Assembly (NCBI RefSeq): GCF_019396385.1
Contig: NZ_JAHKRN010000014.1
Coordinates: 62,001 to 126,000, forward strand
Length of the DNA: 64,000 nucleotides
Source of the DNA: Nonomuraea harbinensis
GTDB lineage: Bacteria > Actinomycetota > Actinomycetes > Streptosporangiales > Streptosporangiaceae
Direction: 5' to 3'
The notes below the pieces were generated by a model. That model did not search any database and was not told the origin of the DNA. It was given only the letters and a program-made list of their open reading frames with translations. Shown in pieces: positions 49,172-56,739 of the stretch. Within the stretch, counting starts at the first letter, position 1, and each line of letters starts with the position of its first letter. Position numbers and translations under genes: made by a program.

Positions 49172-50461
49172 TTAGGTTCGGCGGGCATGGCGGAGGACGG
49201 TCGCCCCGGCGAAGTAGGCGACGAGGGCCGGGGTCGACAGACCGGTGGGGCCGTGGTCGCCGGGGCCCGCCACGGCGGCGACGAGCAGACCGGCCAGCAC
49301 GCCCGCCATCCCGGCGACGGCCGGCACGATCGGCGAGCTGTGCGGATCGGGCCGTGGACCGGCGCGCCGCTCGATCGGCCCGAACACCGCCACCAGGCCG
49401 GCCAGGATCAGGGACAGCGCGAGGAGCCAGGGCACCCGCAGGGCGAACCAGGACGAGGAGCCGGCCGGCGGGTCCGGCAGCACCCCCGTCGGATACAGCG
49501 CCACCACGCCGATCACCGCGGCCGTCATGTGCCACAGGAACACCGTCATGATCACGGAGTTGACCGCCACGACCGCCATCCAGGGGCGCGGACGGCGCAG
49601 CCACCGGTTGGCCGGATCACGCAGCCACAGGGCCAGGCCCGCCTGCGTGGCGGCCAGCGCCAGCAGCGCGAGGGTGGGCGGGGAGGTGTTCTGGATCTCC
49701 TCTCCAGGAATCCCCACCATGCTGATCGGATACGGCCCGGCCACCGTCATCACCACCAGGGCGGTGAACCCGCCCAGGGCGAGCGGCGGCCCGACGCGCC
49801 ACCCGGACGGCAGGCGCCCGTCCTGCCAGGAGAATCCGAGCTGGTAGACGGCCAGCCAGGCGAGCAGGAAGCTGCCGTACGCCACGAAGCCGAGGACCGA
49901 GGTCATCCGCGCCACGTCACCCACACCGACGAGCACGGTCAGCAGGATCGGCACGGCGAGCCCGTACCTGCGGTGCAGGGCGTGCATCAACGGGGTGAGG
50001 ACCACGACGGCCAGGTAGGCCACGAGAAACCAGAGCGGGATCGCCGCCATCCACACGCCGGTGCCGACCAGCTCCGCATCGACCCCCAGCGCCCGCGCGG
50101 CCAGGGCGCAGACCGCGAGCACGCCGAGGAACGCGGTGGTGGGCCGGACGAGCCGGTCCGTACGGCCCAGGATCCAGCTCACGGCGGTGCCGCCGCGCCC
50201 CCGGTGGGAGGTGATGGAGGCCGCCCCCGCGAACCCGCCGACCAGGAAGAAGACCGGCATCACCTGGAACAGCCAGGTCAGCCGGCGCGTCCACGGAACG
50301 ACGTCCAGCACGCTGCCGCCCCGCAGGCCGCCGTCGTACGTCACGTACACGGCCAGCCAGTGACCTGTCACCACGGCGATGATCGCGACGGCGCGCAGCA
50401 GGTCGACCACTCGATCCCGATGCGCCGGGGTGTTCCCGGCCAGCTGCCGCAGCCGTCCCAT
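49172..50461 (-). CDS. Acyltransferase 3 (OafA/OpgC-like) membrane protein
   Basis: A 429-residue protein with about ten transmembrane helices. The first helix region RDRVVDLLRAVAIIAVVTGH carries the Arg and His typical of the acyltransferase 3 family, and VMPVFFLVGGFAGAAS is the second conserved block. Family members transfer acyl groups to surface polysaccharides, lipids or antibiotics. The start is ATG 50461 or GTG 50497 (441 residues); neither has a good ribosome site. Substrate unknown. Confidence 0.83.
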   Translation of the reverse strand: MGRLRQLAGNTPAHRDRVVDLLRAVAIIAVVTGHWLAVYVTYDGGLRGGSVLDVVPWTRRLTWLFQVMPVFFLVGGFAGAASITSHRGRGGTAVSWILGRTDRLVRPTTAFLGVLAVCALAARALGVDAELVGTGVWMAAIPLWFLVAYLAVVVLTPLMHALHRRYGLAVPILLTVLVGVGDVARMTSVLGFVAYGSFLLAWLAVYQLGFSWQDGRLPSGWRVGPPLALGGFTALVVMTVAGPYPISMVGIPGEEIQNTSPPTLALLALAATQAGLALWLRDPANRWLRRPRPWMAVVAVNSVIMTVFLWHMTAAVIGVVALYPTGVLPDPPAGSSSWFALRVPWLLALSLILAGLVAVFGPIERRAGPRPDPHSSPIVPAVAGMAGVLAGLLVAAVAGPGDHGPTGLSTPALVAYFAGATVLRHARRT

Positions 50462-50511
50462 AGGCAGGTGCTTACCCGGGCAGGCAGGGGCCGTCACACC
50501 GGCGCGCGGGG

Positions 50512-51141
50512 CTAGCGTGTGCGGCGAGACTCGGGCGACGACGAAGGATCCGCTGGGTCGGTCAACGGAGCCAGGGCGGCGTCGACGGCATCGGCGAGGC
50601 GCTGGGGATCCGCTTCGGCGCGGGCGACGATGTGGAGTCCCTGCATGAGCGCGAGAAGAAGCCGTGCCTGAGCTCCGCAGTCGATGCCGGGGCGGACCTC
50701 TCCGGACCGCTGCGCGGCCCGGAGGCCCTGCTCCAGTCCGGCCTCCAGCGAGCTGAAGGCACTGTGGACCAACCGGCCGGCGGCCTCGTCTCCGGGAAGC
50801 AGCTCGGCGGCGATGTTGCCGAGCATGCAGCCGCGTCCGGGGGTCGTCCGTGCGGCCTGGAGGACCTCAAGGAGGAGTGCGCGGATGCCCGGCAGGATGG
50901 TGGCCCCGGTCGCGATTTCTGTCGCCTGCTCCTGGGCCGCGCCCACGTAGTGGCCCAGCGCGCGCAGGAAGAGCCCATGTTTGTCGCCATAGGCGGCATA
51001 CAGGCTGCCCGGCAACACGCCGAGGCCCTCTTTGAGGTCCCGCAGTGATGTGGCGGCGAAGCCGCGGCTCCAGAAAAGCTCCATGGCGCCCTCGGCGATC
51101 TGGTGGTCGTCGAAGGAGCGTGGCCGTCCGGTTCGTGGCAT
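50512..51141 (-). CDS. TetR-family transcriptional regulator
   Basis: A 209-residue regulator. The N-terminal helix-turn-helix is HQIAEGAMELFWSRGFAATS then LRDLKEGLGVLPGSLYAAYG. The C-terminal domain (TTPGRGCMLGNIAAELLPGD) is typical of the subgroup that represses small reductase or oxidoreductase genes. The ATG at 51141 begins MPRTGRPRSFDD. It is divergent from the reductase-like gene at 51242, and two inverted repeats including a 42-bp perfect palindrome lie between them, so it likely represses both. Confidence 0.9.
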   Translation of the reverse strand: MPRTGRPRSFDDHQIAEGAMELFWSRGFAATSLRDLKEGLGVLPGSLYAAYGDKHGLFLRALGHYVGAAQEQATEIATGATILPGIRALLLEVLQAARTTPGRGCMLGNIAAELLPGDEAAGRLVHSAFSSLEAGLEQGLRAAQRSGEVRPGIDCGAQARLLLALMQGLHIVARAEADPQRLADAVDAALAPLTDPADPSSSPESRRTR

Positions 51142-51156
51142 GAGCGCATGGTACGA

Positions 51157-51230
51157 CTTCTTGACAGCTCGCTCAAGAAGTGTAGTGTGTCGACTCACTT
51201 CTTGATTGATCAATCAAGAAGTGAGTCGAC
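51157..51230. promoter_or_regulatory. TetR operators: 42-bp perfect palindrome plus CTTCTTGA-N8-TCAAGAAG
   Basis: Bases 51189-51230 form a perfect palindrome with 21-bp arms and no spacer; its centre is CTTGATTGATCAATCAAG. A second dyad, CTTCTTGA (51157-51164) and TCAAGAAG (51173-51180), repeats the same half-site in the same orientation. Both lie between the divergent TetR and reductase genes, and the palindrome ends right before the reductase ribosome site AAGGAG (51231-51236). Confidence 0.85.
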
Positions 51231-51241
51231 AAGGAGATCCC

Positions 51242-51802
51242 ATGAGGCGCCTCTTCCTGCACATCAACGTGTCGATCGACGGCTACATCGCCGACCTGGA
51301 CGGCGACATCGATTGGCGATTCGCCGACGAGGAGTTCCAGGCGCACCTGGACACCATGCTGGAGTCGATCGACGGCATGGTCTTCGGCCGGACGGCTTTC
51401 GAGCAGCTCGCGGGCTACTGGCCGACAGCGGGTGATGAGGTCTCAGCCACGCAGCGGCGCCGGATGCACGAGCTGCCGAAGTACGTCATGTCGCGCACCC
51501 TTCGGGACACCGAGTGGCACAATTCCCATCTGCTCGGCGATGACCCCGCGACCGCCCTCAACGATCTCAAGCGCCAGGACGGGCAGGACCTTGCTCTCTT
51601 CGCGGGCGGTCAGGCCGCCACCGCCGCCATCGGCCTCGGCGTCCTGGACCAACTGCGCCTTCTGGTCAATCCCGTCATCCTCGGGTCCGGAACTCGACTG
51701 TTCGACGGGACGTACCCGAAGAAGGACCTCCGGCTCGTCGGCACCAGGAAGTTCGCTTCGGGCGCCCTGCTCAGCACCTATGACCTGGTGGCTGAGGAAT
51801 AG
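51242..51802 (+). CDS. Dihydrofolate reductase/RibD C-terminal family protein
   Basis: A 186-residue protein of the RibD-C/DHFR-like fold. The start RRLFLHINVSIDGYIADLDG is the family signature; MVFGRTAFEQLAGYW and DLALFAGGQAATAAIG form the NADPH-binding site, and NPVILGSGTRLFDG the C-terminal block. Such stand-alone proteins are presumed NADPH reductases with unknown substrates. The ATG at 51242 follows AAGGAG at 5 bp. It faces a TetR gene and is probably induced by that regulator's ligand. Confidence 0.88.
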   Translation: MRRLFLHINVSIDGYIADLDGDIDWRFADEEFQAHLDTMLESIDGMVFGRTAFEQLAGYWPTAGDEVSATQRRRMHELPKYVMSRTLRDTEWHNSHLLGDDPATALNDLKRQDGQDLALFAGGQAATAAIGLGVLDQLRLLVNPVILGSGTRLFDGTYPKKDLRLVGTRKFASGALLSTYDLVAEE

Positions 51803-51816
51803 CCGCCGGAAGGATC

Positions 51817-51999
51817 TCAGGACTTGGGGCGGAACTCCTGCCGGAGCCGCCAGTATTTCTTGCCGGACGCGGTGCAGGCGGTCGCCGTGGAGTAGCCGTA
51901 CATGGAGTCGAACCCCGACCGGTTCATCGTCGTGCCCGCCGCGGCCGTGTCGTAGACGCTGTCGACCATGACCAGGACCTGGGTGAACAGGCTCCGCAT
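51817..51999 (-). pseudogene. Possible fragment of a small protein gene
   Basis: A 60-residue frame whose C-terminal half (SGFDSMYGYSTATACTASGK and KYWRLRQEFRPKS) has protein-like composition, but no ribosome site, signal peptide or family resemblance. It may be the remaining 3' end of a decayed gene. The rest of the 51803-52092 gap shows no features. Confidence 0.25.
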
Positions 52000-52092
52000 G
52001 CGGGGTCGAGGTGGACATCGGCCGGCACGTGTATCACGGTGAGCCGACGGCCCGGCCAGGGCGGGTGAACGCCTGGGCCGGGCCGGTGGATG

Positions 52093-53886
52093 TCAGGAGG
52101 GTCTGTCGTCGGGTGGGGGTGCGAACTGGCCGAAACGGACGTCTCGGGTCCGGTCCTCGTAGGGCGGCTGGGGCCGGCCCTGCGGGGGCGCGGGCTGTCC
52201 GTACGGGCCGGCGCCGTGCGGGCCGCTGTGCTGACCGCCCGGCTGGTGGGCACCGTAGTGACCGCCGCCGTACTGGCCGTACTGGCCGCCCTGGTGGCCG
52301 CCGTGCTGGTCCGCGCCGTTCGGGACGTTGTTGTGCTGCGGGCCTGAGCCGTACGGGCTCTGCGCCTGGTGATGCGGGGCGGCGGGGAGCTGCTGCATCG
52401 GGTACGGCGACGGCTGGGCGTAGCCGCCGCCCGGCGGGTGCGGAGGGAAGGACGGCGGGGGACGCCGGCGGCCGCGCAGGACCTTGACCAGGATCAGCGC
52501 GACCACGAGGGCGACCAGCGCGCCTGCCCCGATCAGCACCCACATCATGATCGGCCGGGGCGACTGGTCCTTGCCCGCGGAGATCGCCTGCTGGGTGTCG
52601 CTGATGTACTTGGCCACGTACGGGTGGTTCGGGAACAGCGCCTGGACCTCGCGGAACTTCGGCAGCGCGTCCTCGTAGTAGTGACGGAAGTAGTCGTTCA
52701 GCGCCTCGTTGTACCGGGTGGTCGTGGTGGCCTGGGCCGCCTTGATGTTCTTCTCGCCGAGCTTCTCCTTGACGATGCTCACCGGCAGCACGAAGCTCTC
52801 GCTCTCCGAGGCCTCGCCGCCCTGGCTCACGGTGCCGGCGATCAGCATGCCGATGACCTTGCCGTCCTTGCTGAAGACGGGGCCGCCGGAGTTGCCGTGG
52901 TAGGAGGGCGCCTGGGTCTGGATGTACGGCACTCCGGTCTGCGTGGCGCGCGTGGCGTTGTACGGGCCCTCGGTCAGCGCCGGCTCCAGCCTCGACTCCA
53001 GGCTGAAGAACGCCGTGTTGGTGACCAGGCCGGGGAAGCCGCTGATGTAGAGCGTGTCGCCGGTGCGCACGTCGCCGTCGTCGCCGAGCGGCACGGTCGG
53101 CATGTTCTGCTGGCCGTTGACCTTGAGCAGCGCGAAGTCCTTGCCGGGGTAGTTCTCGCCCACCGAGACCAGCTCGGCCGGTACGGCCTTGGCGGTCTTG
53201 TCCACGCCGCCGCCGGGCAGGCTCTGCAGAACCGTCAGGCTCTGCTGCAGGCCGCGGATCTTCATGTGGGTGCTGTTGAACGTGACGAAGATCTGCTGCG
53301 CGAGCTTGAGGATCTCCTCGTCCGTCTCGATGCCCTGCAGACCGCTGACGATCCCCTGGGCGTCTTCCTTGTTGAACGTGGCCAGCGCCTGCTGCGCGAA
53401 CATCTGCGCGAGCGCGGTGTCGCCGACCTGGACGCAGTGCGCGCCGGTGACCATGTAACCGTCGGGGGTCACCCACCAGCCGGTGCACAGGCCGCCGACC
53501 TCGGCTTCGACGGTGCGCTCCGGCGAGCTCACGGTGAGGTAGGCGTCCACGTTGCCGGCGATCCGCTGGAACATCCACTTGGCGATGCTGCGCTCGTCCG
53601 CGGAGATCTTGCCCGACGTCACGGCGTCGGTGGCCTGCACGGTGAGCTGGTTGAACGCGGCCTGGTTGAGCGCGCTCGACGGCACGGCGACCGTGCCGGT
53701 GTAGGTGAGGCTGATCAGCTGCACCGCCGGCTGGGTGCGGGCGGCCAGCCAGGTGCCGACGGGCACGTCGGGACGCTCGTCGGCGCCGTCGTCGGCGACC
53801 GCCGGTAGGGCGGGCAGCGCGACCGCCATCGCGACCACCGCGGCTGCGGCGATCTTTCGCAACTTACTGCTGTGATTTCCACGCAC
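52093..53886 (-). CDS. Exported membrane-anchored trypsin-like serine protease
   Basis: A 597-residue protein. A signal peptide (to about ALPAVA) precedes an N-terminal domain and a chymotrypsin-fold protease: MVTGAHCV (His), DFALLKV (Asp) and HGNSGGPV (Ser) give the triad. A helical segment (about 385-430) follows, then one transmembrane helix (MMWVLIGAGALVALVVALIL) and a cytoplasmic tail of about 140 residues rich in Pro, Gly, His, Gln and Tyr. The triad therefore lies outside the cell. It resembles actinobacterial S1C-like proteases that act in cell-envelope stress. The ATG at 53886 has only a moderate ribosome site. The function is inferred from architecture. Confidence 0.88.
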   Translation of the reverse strand: MRGNHSSKLRKIAAAAVVAMAVALPALPAVADDGADERPDVPVGTWLAARTQPAVQLISLTYTGTVAVPSSALNQAAFNQLTVQATDAVTSGKISADERSIAKWMFQRIAGNVDAYLTVSSPERTVEAEVGGLCTGWWVTPDGYMVTGAHCVQVGDTALAQMFAQQALATFNKEDAQGIVSGLQGIETDEEILKLAQQIFVTFNSTHMKIRGLQQSLTVLQSLPGGGVDKTAKAVPAELVSVGENYPGKDFALLKVNGQQNMPTVPLGDDGDVRTGDTLYISGFPGLVTNTAFFSLESRLEPALTEGPYNATRATQTGVPYIQTQAPSYHGNSGGPVFSKDGKVIGMLIAGTVSQGGEASESESFVLPVSIVKEKLGEKNIKAAQATTTTRYNEALNDYFRHYYEDALPKFREVQALFPNHPYVAKYISDTQQAISAGKDQSPRPIMMWVLIGAGALVALVVALILVKVLRGRRRPPPSFPPHPPGGGYAQPSPYPMQQLPAAPHHQAQSPYGSGPQHNNVPNGADQHGGHQGGQYGQYGGGHYGAHQPGGQHSGPHGAGPYGQPAPPQGRPQPPYEDRTRDVRFGQFAPPPDDRPS

Positions 53887-53955
53887 AACCGCACATGGTG
53901 ACGGATCGATCTTGTGTATGACTTGTGGATGACTTGGCGACAGTGCCGCTGAGGA

Positions 53956-54912
53956 TCACGTGGTGACGGTCACGTCGCGCAGCAGGAGCCGGCTGGCCGC
54001 GTAGGCGTGCAGATAAAGGTGGAAATTCTCTGCCTTGGCCTTGGCCGACCTGTCCGCGGTGACGATCGTGGCGACCACGTACCTCTGCGAAGGGTTCGTA
54101 CGGATCATGCCGTAGGCGAAGTCGGCATGCGTCATGTCCCTGCGGACGTTGACCGAACTGTCCGCCCGCTTCTGCAGTTTTCTGGCGGTGGCCTTGGCGG
54201 CGCCGGCCGTCGGGAACTCCATCATGACCTGCACCGCTTTCACATGTCCGCGGTAGGCCGTGTAGGCGATCTGAATGGCGCGCTGACACTTGTTCCCGGC
54301 CAGCACACCCCGGGCGTCCACCGGGTCGCACGTGTCGTACGTCCAGCCGCCGACTTTCTTGGCCGAGTAACGCACGCCCTGGAACTCGAACCGCCAGTCC
54401 TGGAACTCGGTGTGCGCGAATCGCGTCCCCGACTCGTCCGGCGCGGCTGTCGGTTCGGGCTCGGCGGTCGGCTCCTGCGAGGGCTCCTCGGACGGCTCGC
54501 CCGACTGCCAGGGCGCCGTCGTGGGGAACGAGGGCGCGGTGCTCGGCTGGGCGGCGGGCGCGGAGCCGGAGGCGTTGACGTAGTAGGCCGCGCCGGCCAC
54601 GCCCCCGCCCACCAGGATCACGGCCAGGCCGACGGAAAGCGCGACGATCAGGCCGGTGTTGCGCCTGGGCGGCGGGTCATACGGAGGCAGGTTCATGCCG
54701 AACCCGTCCTGCCAGGCCCGAGGGTCGAACTGGTCCTGCGGGCCGTGGTTCCGGTGGCCGGTTCCCCGGGTCTGACCGGTGTTGTCCCACTGTCCGAAGT
54801 CGGGCCGGGGGAACGCGTGATCGGGGGACGGCTGCCGCCCGTGTCGCATCGGTGGCCGCTGTGGCCGAGAGGCCCAGGGGTCGTCCGGATGAGGCTGTCG
54901 AGGGTCGGTCAT
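53956..54912 (-). CDS. Single-span membrane protein with extracytoplasmic domain
   Basis: A 318-residue protein. The first 85 residues are cytoplasmic and rich in Pro, Arg, His and Gln. One transmembrane helix (LIVALSVGLAVILVGGGVAG) is followed by a Pro/Ser/Glu spacer and an outside domain (about 165-318) with two cysteines (YDTCDPVDA, GNKCQRAIQ) probably bonded. It lies 69 bp upstream of the serine protease gene on the same strand and shares its Pro/His/Gln-rich style of cytoplasmic tail, so the two may work together. No enzyme motif recognised. Confidence 0.75.
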   Translation of the reverse strand: MTDPRQPHPDDPWASRPQRPPMRHGRQPSPDHAFPRPDFGQWDNTGQTRGTGHRNHGPQDQFDPRAWQDGFGMNLPPYDPPPRRNTGLIVALSVGLAVILVGGGVAGAAYYVNASGSAPAAQPSTAPSFPTTAPWQSGEPSEEPSQEPTAEPEPTAAPDESGTRFAHTEFQDWRFEFQGVRYSAKKVGGWTYDTCDPVDARGVLAGNKCQRAIQIAYTAYRGHVKAVQVMMEFPTAGAAKATARKLQKRADSSVNVRRDMTHADFAYGMIRTNPSQRYVVATIVTADRSAKAKAENFHLYLHAYAASRLLLRDVTVTT

Positions 54913-55123
54913 TGCCCCATTGTGAGATGACTTTTCGCAGTTAATCGGACTACGCCGGTTAATGGCATGGAAGTGAACCGGACCGCCGCTTTCGTGCGTA
55001 CTACCTCAATCGAGCCGTCTCGCGAACAACGGGATCCTCACTCACGGGGAAAGGCTGAAACCATTCTCCCTATGCGCCTTTCCCTCCGTCATCGGCAGCG
55101 CCGGCCATAAGGAGCAGGGCGGC

Positions 55124-55222
55124 ATGTTCCGCCGGTACATCATCTGGCGGAGCAAGCATGCCGCCGACGAACGGCTCCGCGAGGTCGTGAACAGGGCGGA
55201 GGTTGCCGGACGCGGCACGACT
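55124..55222 (+). pseudogene. Remnant of an IS630-type transposase C terminus
   Basis: A short frame begins MFRRYIIWRSKHAADERLRE and continues VVNRAEVA. This resembles, from memory, the C-terminal end of actinobacterial IS630-family transposases. The reading frame runs on past the expected stop into unrelated sequence that overlaps the quinone oxidoreductase gene, and no upstream transposase domain or terminal repeats are visible. It marks an old, mostly deleted insertion in the 54913-55220 gap. Confidence 0.4.
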
Positions 55223-56234
55223 AGCGCCACGGATCGAGGGCGTGCTTGCCGCGGGTCCGGCCGGCTTCGAGTTCCCGCAGCACCGTCGCCCCCGCAGCCA
55301 GGGGGTGAACCTGGGGGGTGCCGGGCGTGTACACACCGTGGGCGATGAGAGCGTCGATCTCGACGAGCAACGACTGATAGATCGACGGGGCCGCGGTCGC
55401 CAGCGCACCGATGTGCAGGCCCTTGACTTGAACCTGGTGGGTGAAGACCAGGTCGTGCGTGGTCAGGGTGGCGTCGCCGGAAGCGGCGCCGAACACGATG
55501 ACGCGTCCGGTGAAGGGTTTGGTGACCGAGAGGCTGGTTTTGAACGTGGCCTGTCCCACCGATTCCAGGACCAGGTCGACCCCGCCGGTCAGGCGGGTGA
55601 TCGCCTCAGCCAGATCGGGACGCCGGCTGTCGAGGATCTCGTCGGCGCCGAGCGCTTCGACGGTGTTGTGCTTCGCTGGTGACGCCGTGGCGATCACGCG
55701 TGCACCGTAGTGGCGGGCGAGACGAACGGCGGCCTGCCCCACGCCTCCGGCCGCGGCATGAACGAGCACCACCTCACCCGTCTTGATCTCGCCCAACGGC
55801 TTCAGTGCCGCCAAGGCGGTAGCCCAGTTCAGCACCAGGCCGAGGGCTTCGGCATCGCTCCAGCCGGAAGGCACGGGCAGCACACCCGCAGTCGGCATCG
55901 TCATGTACTGCGAGAATGCGCCGGGGCCGGCTCCGACGACGCGGGTGCCGAGCCGCAGTGGCCTCTCAACGTTCGGGCCAACACCCACGATCTCCCCGGC
56001 GGCCTCGAAACCCGCCACATAGGGCGCCTGCGGGCCTCCTCCGTAAGTTCCACGGGTCTGCATGACGTCAGCGAAGTTGACCCCGGCGGCGCCCACGCGG
56101 ATCAGGTACTCGCCGGGCCCTGGGGTGGGGCGGCGATGATCGGCCGTGAGGGTCAGATCCTCCGGTCCCCGGTGCGACCGCTGGACCAGCGCTCGTACCC
56201 ACTGCTCAGCGGTGTGCTGCTCGTTGATCTCCAT
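55221..56234 (-). CDS. Zinc-independent quinone oxidoreductase (MDR superfamily)
   Basis: A 337-residue NADPH-dependent oxidoreductase. The N-terminal catalytic domain has GVNFADVMQTRGTYGGGP and the conserved VAGFEAAGEIVGVG. The cofactor domain has VLVHAAAGGVGQAAVRLARH. No zinc-binding Cys/His set is present, in line with QOR/zeta-crystallin-type enzymes that reduce quinones or enals. The ATG at 56234 has no ribosome site; a MerR-type promoter just upstream would give a leaderless mRNA. It follows the MerR gene by 46 bp on the same strand. Confidence 0.9.
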   Translation of the reverse strand: MEINEQHTAEQWVRALVQRSHRGPEDLTLTADHRRPTPGPGEYLIRVGAAGVNFADVMQTRGTYGGGPQAPYVAGFEAAGEIVGVGPNVERPLRLGTRVVGAGPGAFSQYMTMPTAGVLPVPSGWSDAEALGLVLNWATALAALKPLGEIKTGEVVLVHAAAGGVGQAAVRLARHYGARVIATASPAKHNTVEALGADEILDSRRPDLAEAITRLTGGVDLVLESVGQATFKTSLSVTKPFTGRVIVFGAASGDATLTTHDLVFTHQVQVKGLHIGALATAAPSIYQSLLVEIDALIAHGVYTPGTPQVHPLAAGATVLRELEAGRTRGKHALDPWR

Positions 56235-56242
56235 GCGCCGAA

Positions 56243-56273
56243 GGTAGGAGCCTCACACTTACGTCAGGGTCAA
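56243..56273 (-). promoter_or_regulatory. MerR-type promoter with 19-bp spacer
   Basis: On the minus strand TTGACC (56273-56268) and CCTACC (56248-56243) are 19 bp apart, the stretched spacing that MerR-family activators correct. The spacer holds a partial dyad (CCTGAC / GTGTGAGG). The expected transcription start lies within a few bases of the oxidoreductase ATG at 56234. Confidence 0.55.
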
Positions 56274-56280
56274 GTAGCTG

Positions 56281-56646
56281 TCAGAGATCAGTGCGGCAGG
56301 CTTCTCGAAGGTAGGCGTCGAGTGCCGCCTGCTGATCGCTGAGAATCGCGATGCGCGCGGCGAGCCGATCGCGATAGCCCTGCACCTCGTGCAGGAACTC
56401 GGCGCACACCACGTCGGTGCCGTCATCGGATCCGTCGGTGAGGCCGGGCAGGACTTCCCTGATCAACCGAACGGGCAGCCCGGACTCCAGCAGCGAGCGG
56501 ATGATGAGCACCCGGTCGATCGTGGACTGGCAGTAGTCGCGGAACCCATTGCTGAATCGGCCAGGGACGATCAAGCCCTCATCCTCGTAGTGCCGCAGCG
56601 ATCTCACACTCACACCGCTCACCCTGGAGGCTTCGCTGATCTTCAC
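56281..56646 (-). CDS. MerR-family transcriptional regulator
   Basis: A 121-residue regulator. The N-terminal winged helix is KISEASRVSGVSVRSLRHYE followed by DEGLIVPGRFSNGFRDY. A dimerisation helix (FLHEVQGYRDRLAARIAILS) completes the protein, with one cysteine-containing C terminus (LREACRTDL). The start is GTG 56646, or GTG 56661 for five more residues. It precedes the quinone oxidoreductase gene and probably activates it through the 19-bp-spaced promoter at 56243-56273, in response to a reactive quinone, aldehyde or similar compound. Confidence 0.88.
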   Translation of the reverse strand: MKISEASRVSGVSVRSLRHYEDEGLIVPGRFSNGFRDYCQSTIDRVLIIRSLLESGLPVRLIREVLPGLTDGSDDGTDVVCAEFLHEVQGYRDRLAARIAILSDQQAALDAYLREACRTDL

Positions 56647-56739
56647 ACTCGGAGACAACACCCAGGAGCACCGCGGTCTTCCAGCGATCACCACGACGAA
56701 GTGCACCGCGCCGGGATCAGCGCACGTCACAACAGGGCG

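Noticed and set aside
51206..51241. Both the TetR and reductase frames beginning with the same peptide MINQEVSR
   Set aside because: The shared peptide is produced by the 42-bp palindrome read from both strands; the true starts are 51141 and 51242.
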